Shown here piece by piece: positions 9,470 through 20,321 of a DNA stretch of 64,000 nucleotides (positions within the stretch are counted from its first letter, which is position 1; every line of letters starts with the position of its first letter). The DNA is from Pseudogymnoascus destructans (taxonomy: Eukaryota > Ascomycota > Leotiomycetes > Thelebolales > Thelebolaceae). The stretch spans positions 434,001 to 498,000 of the forward strand of contig NW_020167541.1 in assembly GCF_001641265.1 (NCBI RefSeq), in the 5' to 3' direction. The notes beneath the pieces were generated by a model that saw nothing but the letters and a program-made list of their open reading frames with translations, ran no database searches and was not told the origin of the DNA. Both the position numbers and the translations under genes were made by a program.

Positions 9470-10277
9470 ATGAAGTCCCTCATCCTCCTCCCCGCCCTCG
9501 CCTCCCTCGCAACCGCCCACTACAGTATCGTCTTCCCCAAATGGCGCGGCGACTCCTTCGCCGACGGCACAAGCCAATGGATCTACCCCTGCGCCAACGT
9601 CACCCAGGAGAAGTCGAACCGTACTCTCTGGCCCCTCGATGGCGGGGCCCTTAACATCCACCTGCATCATGCGTGGACTTACTACGCTGTTCGTGCCTCC
9701 CGCCTCCCGCCTCCCCCCCCCAGTCTTCTCTTATCTTGTCTGTAGAAGCACAACTGACATATTGGACCTATAGGTCAACCTCGGTATTGGAACAGTTGAG
9801 CCAGCCTTCACGACTGCCCTGACGCCCGAGCTGCACAACACCACCGGGAACGGCACGCTCTGTATCCCAAAGCTATCTGTCCCAGCGGGCCTAGCGAAGG
9901 AGGGCGACAATGCAACCGTGCAGGTTGTAACGTTTAGTGATATGGGCGCAGCGCTTTACAACGTAAGTCCCCACTCCAGCTCTCCAGTTCCCCATTCCCA
10001 CGGCACACCAGCGAAATAGCAGTAAGCTAACCCCACACAGTGTGCAGACATCACATTCTCCTCCAAGGCGGTCGACCCCACAGACTGCAAGACCGAGGGT
10101 GTCAAGGAGGTCATTGTCGGTGCTGAGGCGGCGAAGACCTGTACTGATAGCGCGAATAAGACTGGTGCGGCGGCGATGGCGTCGCAGAGCACTGGTGGTG
10201 CTGTGGCGTCGTTTGCGGGTGCCGGTGCCGGTGTGCTGGCTGCTGCGGTGGCTGTGGGGTTGAGCGTTCTGGTTTAG
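9470..10277 (+). CDS. BIM1/X325-like copper-binding, GPI-anchored surface protein
   Basis: Three exons (9470-9688, 9774-9962, 10041-10277; introns 85 and 78 bp) give 214 aa. A signal peptide of about 16 residues ends in ATA, so the mature protein begins with His (HYSIVFPKWRG). An N-terminal His is the hallmark of LPMO-like copper proteins. The second His is probably in HLHHAW, and an Asp in YNCADITF could complete the BIM1-type His/His/Asp copper site. Conserved Cys residues and several N-glycosylation sequons are present. The C-terminus is a Ser/Ala/Gly-rich stretch ending in a hydrophobic tail, as for a GPI anchor. Members of this family (BIM1, CBI1) are linked to copper uptake and are not thought to be oxidases. 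A role in copper acquisition is inferred from the family. Confidence 0.88.
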
Positions 10278-11042
10278 GGGAGTTGTTATGGGAGGATTAA
10301 AATGTAAAGTGGGGGGAGAGAGTAATGTGGATGAAGGCTGTCGTGGCTTTGTGGGTACGACAATAGGTACTAGAGAAGGTTATGATTCATATTAAATACT
10401 CTTAAAGCATAGAGCTGAATACAATATGCTGTCTGAACATCACGTTGGCTTCTAATTTATGTTTTGCTGTTGGGTGGTTCAAGAAGGGGTAGGTGAAAGG
10501 GGTAACAAGGGGCTTTCTTTGATGGGATAGGGCAGATTTTATTTTGTTGCGAGCTCCATATGTAGATGTAGATGCTAGTGGTAAGTACTATAAGGGGGGA
10601 TAGTACTCTAGTTAATAATCTATTTAGATAGAGCAGGGTGCATATTAACTCTTTGTTAGACATAGATACCATTAGCGCTTAGCATAGTAGAGGCGGTTTC
10701 TCACAAAGCAAGAGGAGGCTGCACGTCTTATGAAAGGAAGCGAGCATACCTCATGGACAGGCGGGCAATCGGATGGATACAACTCTTATCTTTTACATTA
10801 ATGCTATAACACCAATTTATCTGGGGACTAAACGTAACAAACTACTCAGCATCCGGGCACATACGATCCATTTACAACACATAGAAAGACAGTCATCGTG
10901 CTCCAAAACCACACTTTGAATTCTCGGTCTCCGCCAACGCTATTATACATACAAATGCCTCAATCCCAAGCTACCCATAATTCTTCAGCGCCAAAAACTC
11001 CTCTCATGCTGTCTGCCATGGTACCTATACAAAGCCGTGAAC
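10278..11042. other. Intergenic region between convergent genes
   Basis: It holds the 3' flanks of the BIM1-like gene (left) and CWC2 (right, minus strand). The sequence is AT-rich and I see no coding potential or repeats. Confidence 0.6.
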
Positions 11043-12272
11043 CTAATCACTATCACTATCACTCCCATAAGCCACCAACGGCCCCTTAGGCGCTGCCGCC
11101 GCCTTCGACTGCGTCATCACTGCCCCCCTCGCACCCTGCAACGCCGCCAGCGTCGCCTTTGAAAAAATCCCATTCTTCTCCTCCCTCACCGGCCCCTCAA
11201 TCGCCGCCACCTCCCCCCCATACCCCTCCATCCCCACGCCACTCTCAACCATCATCCTCTGCTCCTCCTCCAACCCCACCCCGTCCCTCCCAACCGGATT
11301 CACCGCATTCGCCCCCCTCGCAAAGAAAACCTCATCAGGCGCCTCATACCCCTCCAGCCCAAAGCCCCCCTCCACCCTCCTCCTCTTCTTCGCCTCCCCA
11401 TCCCGTCCCTCAATCTGCGCCACAAACTCCGCCGGCAGCGCCCGTCGCACCGCTTCAGCGGCTTGCTCCTCGATCGACCGCGCTTCGCGCGCTTGCGCCA
11501 TCGGATTCGGATCTGCGGTCGCCCAGCGCACGTTTAGGACTTCTTCGTGGTCGAGACTCTGGTGCGCCATGGCTTCTTTGGCAAATTGCGCGTTTGCTTC
11601 TGTGGTGTAGGTTACGAATGCCACGCCGCGGGTATTAAGCACGCGCGTGCGTTCAATGGGTCCCCATTCGGCGAAATGCCGCGCGACAACCTCCTCGATG
11701 TCATCAGTGACGTGGATGCGACCAATGTAAATCGTGCGATTCTGCCTCAAAAACGTCCCCACACCGCCCATATCATCGCGGTAATCGGAATGCTTGTCCC
11801 TTCCAAACACATCGACATTAGGGCTATACATATCATGTATCCCCGGTAGCCGATGGAGGTACGCGCACTCTGGCCCCTTTGGGCACAGCCCCCGCGCAAA
11901 GAAGAGGCAGAAGAAGGAGCCGGGGACGGAAGTGGCTTTGGTGTAGCCGCTGTCGAGGGCGATGTTGCAGCGGCCTGCGGCGTGGGTCTTGCAGAGGTAC
12001 TTGTCTTCGCGGTCGCCGCCCGACCACTTGTTGTACCAGATGTTGAAGATGGTGCCGGTTTGGGGGGGGGGCTCGGAGGTCATGGTGCTAGGGTCGACTT
12101 GGGGGCGCGCGGGGCGGCGCTTTTTGCGGATGATCTTCTTGACTTTGCGTTCGGCGGGGGCGGCGACTTCGGTGGTGGTTGTGGTGAGGGCTGTTGTGGA
12201 GGGCTCCTCGGAGGAGTCATTCTCGGGTTGCGCCAGCTCGGCTGGTGGTGGTGCTTGGTCTACTTCAGCCAT
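11043..12272 (-). CDS. CWC2: Pre-mRNA-splicing factor Cwc2
   Basis: A single exon of 409 aa. After a low-complexity acidic/Thr-rich start and a basic patch (KKIIRKKRRPARP, ~45-57), there is a Torus-type region (FNIWYNKWSGGD), a CCCH zinc finger (CLFFARGLCPKGPECAYLH, ~121-139) and an RRM (~178-252; IYIGRI and GVAFVTY as RNP2 and RNP1). This order, Torus-ZnF-RRM, is that of yeast Cwc2 and human RBM22. The protein contacts U6 snRNA and helps shape the spliceosome catalytic centre as part of the NineTeen complex. It is divergent from the DRG1 gene across 287 bp. The C-terminal half is poorly conserved and ends SDSDSD. Confidence 0.93.
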   Translation of the reverse strand: MAEVDQAPPPAELAQPENDSSEEPSTTALTTTTTEVAAPAERKVKKIIRKKRRPARPQVDPSTMTSEPPPQTGTIFNIWYNKWSGGDREDKYLCKTHAAGRCNIALDSGYTKATSVPGSFFCLFFARGLCPKGPECAYLHRLPGIHDMYSPNVDVFGRDKHSDYRDDMGGVGTFLRQNRTIYIGRIHVTDDIEEVVARHFAEWGPIERTRVLNTRGVAFVTYTTEANAQFAKEAMAHQSLDHEEVLNVRWATADPNPMAQAREARSIEEQAAEAVRRALPAEFVAQIEGRDGEAKKRRRVEGGFGLEGYEAPDEVFFARGANAVNPVGRDGVGLEEEQRMMVESGVGMEGYGGEVAAIEGPVREEKNGIFSKATLAALQGARGAVMTQSKAAAAPKGPLVAYGSDSDSD

Positions 12273-12559
12273 TGTGGTGGTTGTGGGGTTGGATGGCGGT
12301 GGTGGTGGTTTATGGTGGTTTATGTTTTGTCGCGCTTCGAGCGAGATGGTGATGTCTGGACCTCTAATTCTACAAGGCTGAGGCGTTTCGGTGCACTATT
12401 CCCGTTCGGGATATTCTGCCCAGGGCGGTGACGTCGATAGAGATGTCGAGGCCGACATATATCAATAGAACTTTGCAATACAACCCGACAACCCCAACAA
12501 AAGGGTAGAAGTTACTTTATCAGGTTGGTTCTTACGGCAAAGAGCCGTAGTTTTCAACC
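12273..12559. promoter_or_regulatory. Divergent promoter between CWC2 and DRG1
   Basis: This 287-bp gap separates two outward-facing start codons. A small perfect hairpin, TACGGC-AAAGA-GCCGTA, lies at about 12533-12549 just before the DRG1 ATG and would fall in its leader. No TATA box is evident. Confidence 0.45.
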
Positions 12560-13949
12560 ATGGTGAACATTACGGATAAGATCAAGGAGTAAGTCACGTG
12601 TTTGGCGGAGAATCGAGGTGGGGGAGGGGTTGAACATAACTGACTTCATGGCCAGTATCGAGGAGGAGATGAGAAAGACCCAAAGTATGTAATTCTATCT
12701 ATTCTTATAGGCAACGCTAATATGTTTCACAGAAAATAAAGCCACAGGTAAAGCTATGCCGGCCACAGACTTTGGAGTATCAGCTGACATCATCAACAAG
12801 AATATCATTTGGGTTTACTGAAGGGGTAATTCAAGCCAAATTCTCTTGCAAGGGTCTGACTAATGATCAATAGAAAGCTTGCTCGTCTTAGGGCTCAACT
12901 TCTCGAGCCTGGACCAGGTGCTGGCGGTCCAGGTGGTGCGGGATTCGACGTTCAAAAGAGTGGCGATGCACGCATTGCCCTCGTTGGCTTCCCCTCCGTC
13001 GGAAAGTCTACATTCTTATCCAAGATCACAAAGACGAAGTCCGAAGTGGCAGCATACTCTTTCACAACCTTGACGGCTATTCCCGGAGTGTTGGAGTATG
13101 GCGGTGCGGAAATCCAGATCCTCGATTTACCCGGTATCATTGAGGGCGCTTCCGAAGGCAAGGGAAGAGGAAGACAGGTTATTTCTGCTGCGAAGACGTC
13201 GGATCTGATTCTGATGATCTTGGACGCGACGAAGAAACATGAACAGAGAGAGTTATTAGAGGCTGAATTATATGCGGTTGGGATCAGACTGAACTGTTCG
13301 CCGCCGTAAGCTCCCTTTCACAATTCTAACCACGCCTACGCGCAACGACTAACAAGATCTCAGCAACATCTACCTCAAGCTAAAGAAGGCAGGTGGCATG
13401 AAAATCTCCTTCGCCTCGCCGCCCAAAAAAGTGGACGAGAAGATGCTCTACAACATCCTCCGCGACTACAAGATGCTCAACTGCGAAGTCCTCGTCCGCG
13501 ACGAAAACATCACCGTCGACGACTTCATCGACGTCATCCTCGCCGACCACCGCACCTACATCAACTGCCTCTACGTCTACAACAAGATCGACGCCGTCTC
13601 CCTCGACTTCCTCGACTCGCTCGCCCGCGAGCCCCAGACCGTCGTCATGTCCTGCGAGCTCGACATGGGTATCACGGACGTGGTGGACCGGTGCTGGAAG
13701 GATCTGCGTCTGCTGCGCATCTATACTAAGCGCAAGGGTATTGATCCGGACTTCTCAGAGGCGCTGATTGTGCGCCAGAAATCGTCGATTGAGGATGTTT
13801 GTGATCAGATTCATAGGAGTTTGAAGGATACGTTTAAGTATGCGCTTGTGTGGGGTGCGAGCGCGAGGCATATTCCGCAGCGTGTTGGGCTGAGCCATTT
13901 GGTTGCGGATGAGGATGTGGTTAGTATCATAAGCAGCTTCAAGGCCTAA
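12560..13949 (+). CDS. RBG1: Developmentally regulated GTP-binding protein 1 (DRG1/Rbg1)
   Basis: Six exons (12560-12588, 12656-12684, 12733-12747, 12801-12825, 12874-13305, 13364-13949) encode 371 aa, the usual DRG length. The first four exons are tiny (15-29 nt) and encode the N-terminal helix. G1 is GFPSVGKST, G3 is DLPG, G4 is NKID, and a TGS domain ends the protein (~290-371). DRG GTPases bind translating ribosomes with a DFRP partner (Tma46 in yeast) and relieve stalls. The four micro-exons at the 5' end are unusual in density, but each junction keeps frame and splice consensus. Confidence 0.95.
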
Positions 13950-14422
13950 GGGATGTATGAAGTTGTGAGGGGTGTTCTTCGTCCGGTCAAGTATGCAACC
14001 ATGTCTACAGGCAAGAATCACCATTATGTTCACGAGATGACAAACAATGAAAGAAAGAACTGTTATAGAAGGGATCCATTCACTTCCTAACCCTGTCTGC
14101 ATAAACCTGTCTGCCTGTCCATCCAGTTGGCCAAGCCCCTACCCAATTACCCCACACCAACTCCCCACGATAGCCCAAGCCAGCCCTGCAAAGGAGCCCC
14201 TTGCGGAGTCCCCCAAAGGCAAAGAAATGTATCGATTGCTGATGATGATTCGTAAAAGACCCTGATGACGATCGCGTAACCAATGAAAAAAGCCTTGAAT
14301 AAGATGTGTGACGCCGCCCTGCCTATGCCATGAATATCGTTTTTTTGTACAAGAAGAAGTTATGATGTCTCTTCTGTGGTTCGTTCATCCCAAGTACGTT
14401 GTTTGTAGCGGGCTATTATTGC
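13950..14422. other. Intergenic region between convergent DRG1 and SPO12-like genes
   Basis: Only 3' flanking sequence is seen. There is no coding sequence or repeat that I can support. Confidence 0.55.
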
Positions 14423-14864
14423 CTACTGCATGTCGACGTCGGCCTTGGGCTCTGTGGGCTTGTCGGCAAACATGTCTGCGGAGCCGAGGTTCTTGCTGGA
14501 TGCCTTTGCGAAGAGGGACTTTGGCTTGGCCCTGCAGATTGTTAGTATTTTGTTTGTGGAGCTCGCTGGAATTTGATGGGAAATGCACGTACTTCATGAC
14601 ATGCTTGTTGCGGTAGGCGCTCAATTTAGCTGTGCAGGGAGACATGATGTTGTCGCTGGGAGAGACGTATGTTGGCTTGCCCCTACGTTGTAGGTTAGCA
14701 ACCATTCTTTGTGGATGAGGGGCAAGAACTTACTTGTCCTCCTCAAGCCTCGACTGGAGAACCTGGCGATGGTACTCCATGCTCTTGATATCCGGCTTTG
14801 ATTCAGTTGCATGGACTGTCTGCGCCGCATTGACATCCTTGTCGCCGAGAACAGTGGAAGACAT
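14423..14864 (-). CDS. SPO12: Spo12-family mitotic exit protein
   Basis: Three exons (14864-14734, 14682-14593, 14531-14423) give 109 aa. The middle exon holds the Spo12 signature YVSPSDNIMSPCTAKLSAYR, followed by NKHVMKAKPKSLFA across the second splice site. Spo12 proteins act in the FEAR pathway of Cdc14 release and mitotic exit in yeast. They are small and mostly disordered, as here. The N-terminal exon has a conserved-looking EYHRQVLQSRL segment. The introns are short (51 and 61 bp) with good consensus. Confidence 0.85.
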
Positions 14865-15365
14865 CTCGGCGTATGTGTTGATTGATAGTTGAACTGTATT
14901 GATTGTTTTAAGGGAGCTTTGAAGATTGCGGAAAGTGAGCAGAGATGAGGTTTGGATTTATAATTTTGTCAAGTGGTATCGGGGTTTTCGAGGCCGAGAT
15001 AAGAGAACAAGCCCATGTCGTAAATACACTTAGGCGTTGGCACAGCGACCCGAATATAATTCTTGCCAACGCATGAGAACCACTCAATCGAACAGATTGC
15101 ACTTAAACACAAAACATTATGGTCCGTGGTATACTAGTATTATGACTCAGGTGCGATTTATGACTCTTATGGCCCTCAAAGCGGATTGTTTATCATAGTT
15201 ATTAAGGTATTATCATTTTTATATCACGGAGCAACGTCATTAGTTTGTATCACATCTCAAATAGGGCTTTAGAGTGGGGATAGCGTTAGACGAAGGCCAA
15301 GGACAGTTCCCCTCCTTTCGCCTTGTTGGTTTAAGTTAAAACCATCTCAAAACTATACATTTACA
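14865..15365. other. Divergent promoter region of SPO12-like and GST-like genes
   Basis: A gene-free stretch. TGACTCA (15143-15149), the binding core of Gcn4/CpcA-type bZIP factors, lies 217 bp before the GST-like ATG. A 7-bp match can occur by chance. No other element stands out. Confidence 0.4.
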
Positions 15366-16196
15366 ATGGCGACAACCTCTAACCCAATTGTCTTTTACGA
15401 CATCGCCCAGCGGCCCCCAGTCACGGAGACATGCTGCGCCGTAAATCCCTGGAAATCCAGGCTGGCACTGAACTTCAAGGGCGTTCCCTATACGACGTCA
15501 TGGGTGAGGATGCCAGATATCAGCAAGGTCCGCAGCGGTCTCAATGTCCCAGCCTGTCGCAAATTCGCTGACGGCTCCGACTTCAACACCCTTCCCATCA
15601 TCCACGACCCCGCGACCAACACCTTCAAGGGCGACTCCTTCGACATCGCCGTCTACCTACAGCAAACGTACCCTGACTCTGGTGCCGGTGACCTCTTCCC
15701 TGCTCAGAAACTGGACTATGTTGTTGACCATAGTCTCACACTGCTCATACCACTGTCGGAGATTCGTGGGACAGACCTTGTCGACTACGCGCGCTTCAAC
15801 CAGAACATTGACGCGGCGTTCACCGCACATGTCGGCCTCATGGCCTACGGACTTCCTCTGGATCCTGCAACCGCTAATATAACCAAAGCGGAATTTGTCA
15901 ACCGTGCTGGTGTTAGGTCGTGGGAAGATTTTAAAATGGTTGGTGAGATGCGAGAGACGATGAAGAAGTCTTTTGAGAAAACGCTGGGGGGTCTGGCCAA
16001 GTTGTTCGTGAGAGATACGACTGGACCGTTTCTGCTGGGACAGAAGGCTAGCTATGCGGATATTATCGTTGGTGGGTGGTTAAGAATGGCTCGTGTGACG
16101 TTGCCAGCGAGTGAGTGGGAGGAGCTGAGAGGCTGGCATGGGGGCGTGTTTGGTCAGTTGCATGATGCGCTGGACAAGTATGCGGAAGTGAAATAA
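15366..16196 (+). CDS. Glutathione S-transferase-like protein
   Basis: A single exon of 276 aa. Residues ~8-95 form a thioredoxin-like GST N-domain. It begins with IVFYDIAQRPP and includes the segments NPWKSRLALNFKGVPY and FNTLPIIHD, with a Pro in the usual cis position before the substrate-binding region. Residues ~110-270 form an all-helical C-domain (GPFLLGQKASYADIIVGGWL is typical). It resembles the fungal GST-like group that includes UstS. No signal peptide or membrane segment is seen, so it is probably cytosolic. The catalytic residue and the substrate cannot be assigned. A role in detoxification or secondary metabolism is inference; there is no biosynthetic cluster beside it. Confidence 0.8.
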   Translation: MATTSNPIVFYDIAQRPPVTETCCAVNPWKSRLALNFKGVPYTTSWVRMPDISKVRSGLNVPACRKFADGSDFNTLPIIHDPATNTFKGDSFDIAVYLQQTYPDSGAGDLFPAQKLDYVVDHSLTLLIPLSEIRGTDLVDYARFNQNIDAAFTAHVGLMAYGLPLDPATANITKAEFVNRAGVRSWEDFKMVGEMRETMKKSFEKTLGGLAKLFVRDTTGPFLLGQKASYADIIVGGWLRMARVTLPASEWEELRGWHGGVFGQLHDALDKYAEVK

Positions 16197-16315
16197 ATGA
16201 TGTGGTAACTTATAAAATAATAATAATTTACTTCTGGTCTGCAATGCTCAACCTTATTAATGGCACAGTCAAGTAGATTGAAGAAACCACCTTAAAGGTC
16301 TTGGTATATTAAACT

Positions 16316-17598
16316 CTAAACAAAGGAAGGTCTAATGATCGCTTTTCCCAAACCCTTCCTCACCTCATCTAATTGCTCCATTCCGCTTTGATATCCCATC
16401 TTCTTCACGTGCTTCTTTTTCGTGACGGTGTAGGCTCCCAAGAATTCATCCATAATACCATCGAAGTCTCCTCTAACAGGGCCAGTTACACTCGATACCG
16501 ACGAAGCCATCGATCCGAAATCGTCGTCGCCATTGTCTTCATTGTATCGTTCCTCAAGTTTCTCGAATCTCGAGTCCAAATCTGTCAACCCCTCGGTACG
16601 GAAAACCGACGAGGAAGTCATCGAGTACTGTGACGGGTTGGTCAGAGCGCCCTTCCTCTTCTTCCTCCTCCCACCATTCGTAGTTGTAGTCATCATAGAC
16701 GACTGAATATCCGACTGTCCAGGCATGGCAAAAGCAACCTGTTTCTTGCCGTCCTTCTTGAACTTGCTAAACTCCGCCATCCAGTCTCCGTCTCCGTGGT
16801 CCTCCCGGTCATCATCTCCCACATGATCGGGCGCAACTGGCGCATCTTTATATTCCTTTGACGGCTTCGCTGTGGCATCCGACTCCCATCCTTCTTCATC
16901 CTCATCCCAGGCCTCGTTCTCAAAAGTGTGATCATCAAGCTCCTCTCCATCTTTCGCAAGTTGTCCGAATATCTCGTCGTCTTCGTCAACGTATGCATCG
17001 TCTTCTAACGCTTCCAGAACCTCCCTTAACCTCGGGTCCATATCTGGTTGGAATCCTGCCAGCGCATCGGGGACTTCCTGCTGTGCTTGATATGTGACCT
17101 TCCGTAGATTCTTCGACGGTAATATCTCCTCGTCCAGGACAATCTCCGACTTGTCGTCAAGGCTAGAGCTTCTTAGGGCATCCTCCAACGAAAGCTTTTC
17201 CTTCCCTTTGCTCTTAGCTTTCTGCAAACTCGGCGCCTCAACAAAATGTGTCTCAGCTCCTCCACTCCCGATGTCGCGCATATGTTGCATGTAGTCATAT
17301 TCGGTGTCATCGTAGTAAATCCCATGGTTGGCAGCCTCGCCTTCGTTGGCTCGTATCCTTCCGCCATCGCTGCCAAATTCCGAGGTTAAATCGTCAAGCT
17401 TCTTGATCTTATTCGAGTTTGCGACCTCCGTAGGGTTCAAGATCATAGAGGAAACGGTTTCATCGTGAATGAGAGGGTCATTTTGCGGCCTGTGGACAAG
17501 CGTAAAGTGCTGTGCCGACTTCTTATCGCTGGTAACGTGTTAGTGCGTCAGGCTTCATTTGAGGCCGCCGATACTTACATCCAACCTCGGCGACCCAT
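16316..17598 (-). CDS. LTV1: Ltv1, 40S ribosomal subunit biogenesis factor
   Basis: Exon 1 is only 20 nt (17598-17579), followed by a 50-bp intron and exon 2 (17528-16316). The protein has 410 aa. It starts MGRRGWIDKKSAQHF, the conserved Ltv1 N-terminus, then HRPQNDPL. The middle is very acidic (DEDEEGWESD) and the conserved C-terminal part contains LDEFLGAY. Ltv1 joins pre-40S particles with Enp1 and Rps3 and leaves after Hrr25 phosphorylation. It is transcribed divergently from LSG1, a 60S export factor, across 259 bp. Confidence 0.93.
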
Positions 17599-17857
17599 TT
17601 TGTGTGACTCTTCTGAAAATCGTGGCGGAGTGAGGTTTATATGTGGACTACTCAGCGCATCTGTTCCAAGAGGTCTTGGTAGAGAAAGTTTTAGGTGATC
17701 TCGAAATTTAGTACTGCGGGGAGAAAATTGGGCATCGATAAACTTTTGCCACCCCGCCTTATCAATACCTGCAAAACCTCGTTAATACATCATACCCCTC
17801 CTCACGACATAAATAAACCACAACAAATAGGAATAAATATACAGAGCCTACGTCAAT
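17599..17857. promoter_or_regulatory. Bidirectional promoter of LTV1 and LSG1
   Basis: A 259-bp gap separates the start codons of two ribosome-biogenesis genes. It contains ATCGATAAACTTTTGCC (17734-17750). A near match, TTCGATAAACTTTTACC, occurs at 53519-53535 in the gap between the DUF2423 gene and the SUMO ligase gene. Whether this is a shared control site is unproven. Confidence 0.45.
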
Positions 17858-19834
17858 ATGGTGCTGGCTAAGTCGAAGAAGGCTGTCGGCCTCGGAAACA
17901 GTCTGATGAACGACCGTTTCGGAAAAGGCAAGGGAGCAGACAGAAAGAAAGTCACTTCCGCAGGAATTCACAGAATCAACCATGCAACAGGAGAGACATA
18001 TGTCACCAACGAGAGAAAGGAGGCCAGTTGGGTCAAGATGCGCTCTGTTACCGAACAAGCTGCCCTGGACGAGTTCTTATCGACAGCAGAACTCGCTGGA
18101 ACCGATTTCACAGCGGAGAAGATGAGCAACGTTAAAATTATCCACACCGACCAGAAGAACCCATACTTGCTGTCCGCAGCAGAGGAGAGAGCCGCTGTTG
18201 GAAAGCAAAAGGAGCACTCCGACAAGTTGACAGTGCCTAGACGACCACATTGGGATGCCTCGACGACGGCGGAACAACTGGATCGTGCGGAGAGGGAGGC
18301 CCTTTTAGAGTGGAGACGCGGGCTTGCAGAGCTACAAGAGCACAACGATTTGCTCCTTACACCTTTCGAACGCAACTTGGAGGTTTGGAGACAATTGTGG
18401 AGAGTTATTGAGCGTTCGGACTTGATCGTTCAGATTGTGGATGCAAGAAACCCTTTGCTATTCCGATCTATCGACTTAGAAAGATATGTCAAGGATGTCG
18501 ACCCAAAGAAGGAGAACTTGCTGCTAGTCAACAAGGCTGACATGATGACACTGGCGCAGAGACAGGCGTGGGCCGACCACTTTGAATCAGCTGGGATTGC
18601 ATACAAGTTCTTCTCTGCCCACCTCGCTAAGGAGATCAATGAGGCTAGATTGGAGGAGGAAGAGGGATCCGAATCTGAATTCGAGGATGAGGAGGAAGCT
18701 GGGCTGAGGAACAAAGCAAAGGGGTTGAGCTTAAGGGACGAAGAGTACAGCGAAAAGGATGATGACGTGCGGACTCATATCCTTACTACGGAGGAGCTAG
18801 AGGAACTTTTCCTGCGCCATCTTCCAGCCTCTACAGGTGAGTCAAATATTTGGAGTCAATAGACCTGATCGTGCTAACTCAATACAGGTGATTCAACAGA
18901 CGAGTCAAGAAAGACACAGATTGGACTTGTCGGATACCCTAACGTGGGAAAATCTTCGACTATCAACGCCCTCATCGGTGCAAAAAAGGTGTCTGTCTCC
19001 GCGACTCCCGGAAAGACAAAGCATTTCCAGACCATCCATCTCTCTGAGAAAGTCATTCTTTGCGATTGCCCCGGATTGGTTTTCCCTAACTTTGCGACTA
19101 CCAAGGCAGAACTTGTCTGTAACGGCATCCTGCCTATTGATCAACTACGTGAGTTCACTGGCCCTGCTGGCCTTGTGACGAAGAGGATCCCTCAGCACTT
19201 CTTGGAGGCGCTCTATGGAATCAAGATTGAAACGCGGCCGCTCGAAGAAGGCGGAACTGGCATTCCTACGGCGGAGGAAATGCTCATGGCTTATGCAAAG
19301 GCGAGAGGTTTCACAAGAACTGGTCAAGGCCAGCCCGATGAGTCAAGAGCTGCGAGATATGTCCTCAAGGACTATGTCAGTGGCAAGATTCTCTTCTGTA
19401 TGCCACCGCCAGGCGATATTGATCCATACGACTTCAACCGCGAGCTTTACGACGATGGGAATCTTCCAGAGAAACGCAGAAACGCTCTCCATGCAATGAG
19501 CTCTGATGATCACGATGATATGCAATCGCTCGCTGACTCGACGCTGTCGGGATACGAGACGGGACCAAAGACAACGAAGATGGATGGCGCCTTCTTCGGT
19601 CAAGGTCAAGGAAACAATGCGCATCTCAGAATGCCTTTCGCACACAAGTATACTGAACAGGGCACCGCTTCTGGAAAACTACTCAGTGGGCGGAAGCAAC
19701 GGACCATGGCAGCCTTGGAGAAGGATGTTGATCCAAAAGATGCCAAGTTATTGACCAGTAAGAAACACTTCAAAGGAGGGGTACAGGGGAATGGCAAGCG
19801 TAGAGCAGACTATTTCAATGATGGGGCCATATAG
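17858..19834 (+). CDS. LSG1: Lsg1, large-subunit GTPase 1
   Basis: Two exons (17858-18836, 18888-19834; 51-bp intron) encode 641 aa. It is a circularly permuted GTPase. G4 (NKAD, ~226) comes first, followed by a very acidic insertion (EEEEGSESEFEDEEEA). G1 (GYPNVGKSS, ~343) and G3 (DCPG, ~375) come after it. The N-terminus (MVLAKSKKAVGLGNSLMNDR) and the basic C-terminal tail are also typical. Lsg1 is cytoplasmic and triggers Nmd3 release from pre-60S subunits. The intron falls just before the G1 motif. Confidence 0.96.
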
Positions 19835-20149
19835 ATCCATGAGGGGTATGCTTTGCTCGAGTGGTTATTAGTTGGATCCAGTGTATTACACTGGACTGCT
19901 TTATGACGGTCTGGACGGGTGGGGAGTAAAGAGAGGGGGAGCATTCGAACGGCGTTTCAAAAGGGATTTAAAATCTGCATTACCGAGCGTTGAATTTACA
20001 ATTTGATTTTTGATGCTCTTTCGCAGTAGTATACACTTCTATATGCTGCTAGAAATGCAATAACAATAAAAATTGTAGATACTTTTGATCGATTGTTGTG
20101 TAAAATCGAGGAAGTGTCGTCTATTTCGGTCAACCCGAAGCTAAGTGAG
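19835..20149. other. Intergenic region downstream of LSG1
   Basis: AT-rich sequence with no coding potential seen. It leads into the control region of the acyl-CoA dehydrogenase gene. Confidence 0.5.
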
Positions 20150-20189
20150 CCTCGGCTCCGCGGTACCAAGGTTGCAACCTTGGCCGAGG
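20150..20189. promoter_or_regulatory. Inverted CCTCGG sites flanking an 18-bp palindrome (FarA/FarB-type)
   Basis: CCTCGG (20150-20155) and its inverse CCGAGG (20184-20189) flank a perfect palindrome CCAAGGTTGCAACCTTGG (20166-20183). CCTCGG is the known core site of the Aspergillus fatty-acid regulators FarA and FarB. The pair lies 133-172 bp before the ATG of an acyl-CoA dehydrogenase, which fits fatty-acid induction. Binding here is inference. Confidence 0.65.
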
Positions 20190-20321
20190 GGGTGGGGATT
20201 GTGGGGTGACAAAATGGGGTAAGCTACGCTATTGTATCCCATTATAAACATCAACTGCCCTGCCGCTCATTGTCTAGTGTCTCCCTCTTCTCTATATATC
20301 AAATTATTCTACCCAGCAAAT

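Noticed and set aside
11159..12431. Long open frames on the plus strand opposite CWC2, rich in Pro/Ser or Gly/Val.
   Set aside because: They are mirror frames of a GC-rich coding region. CWC2 has clear domains on the other strand.
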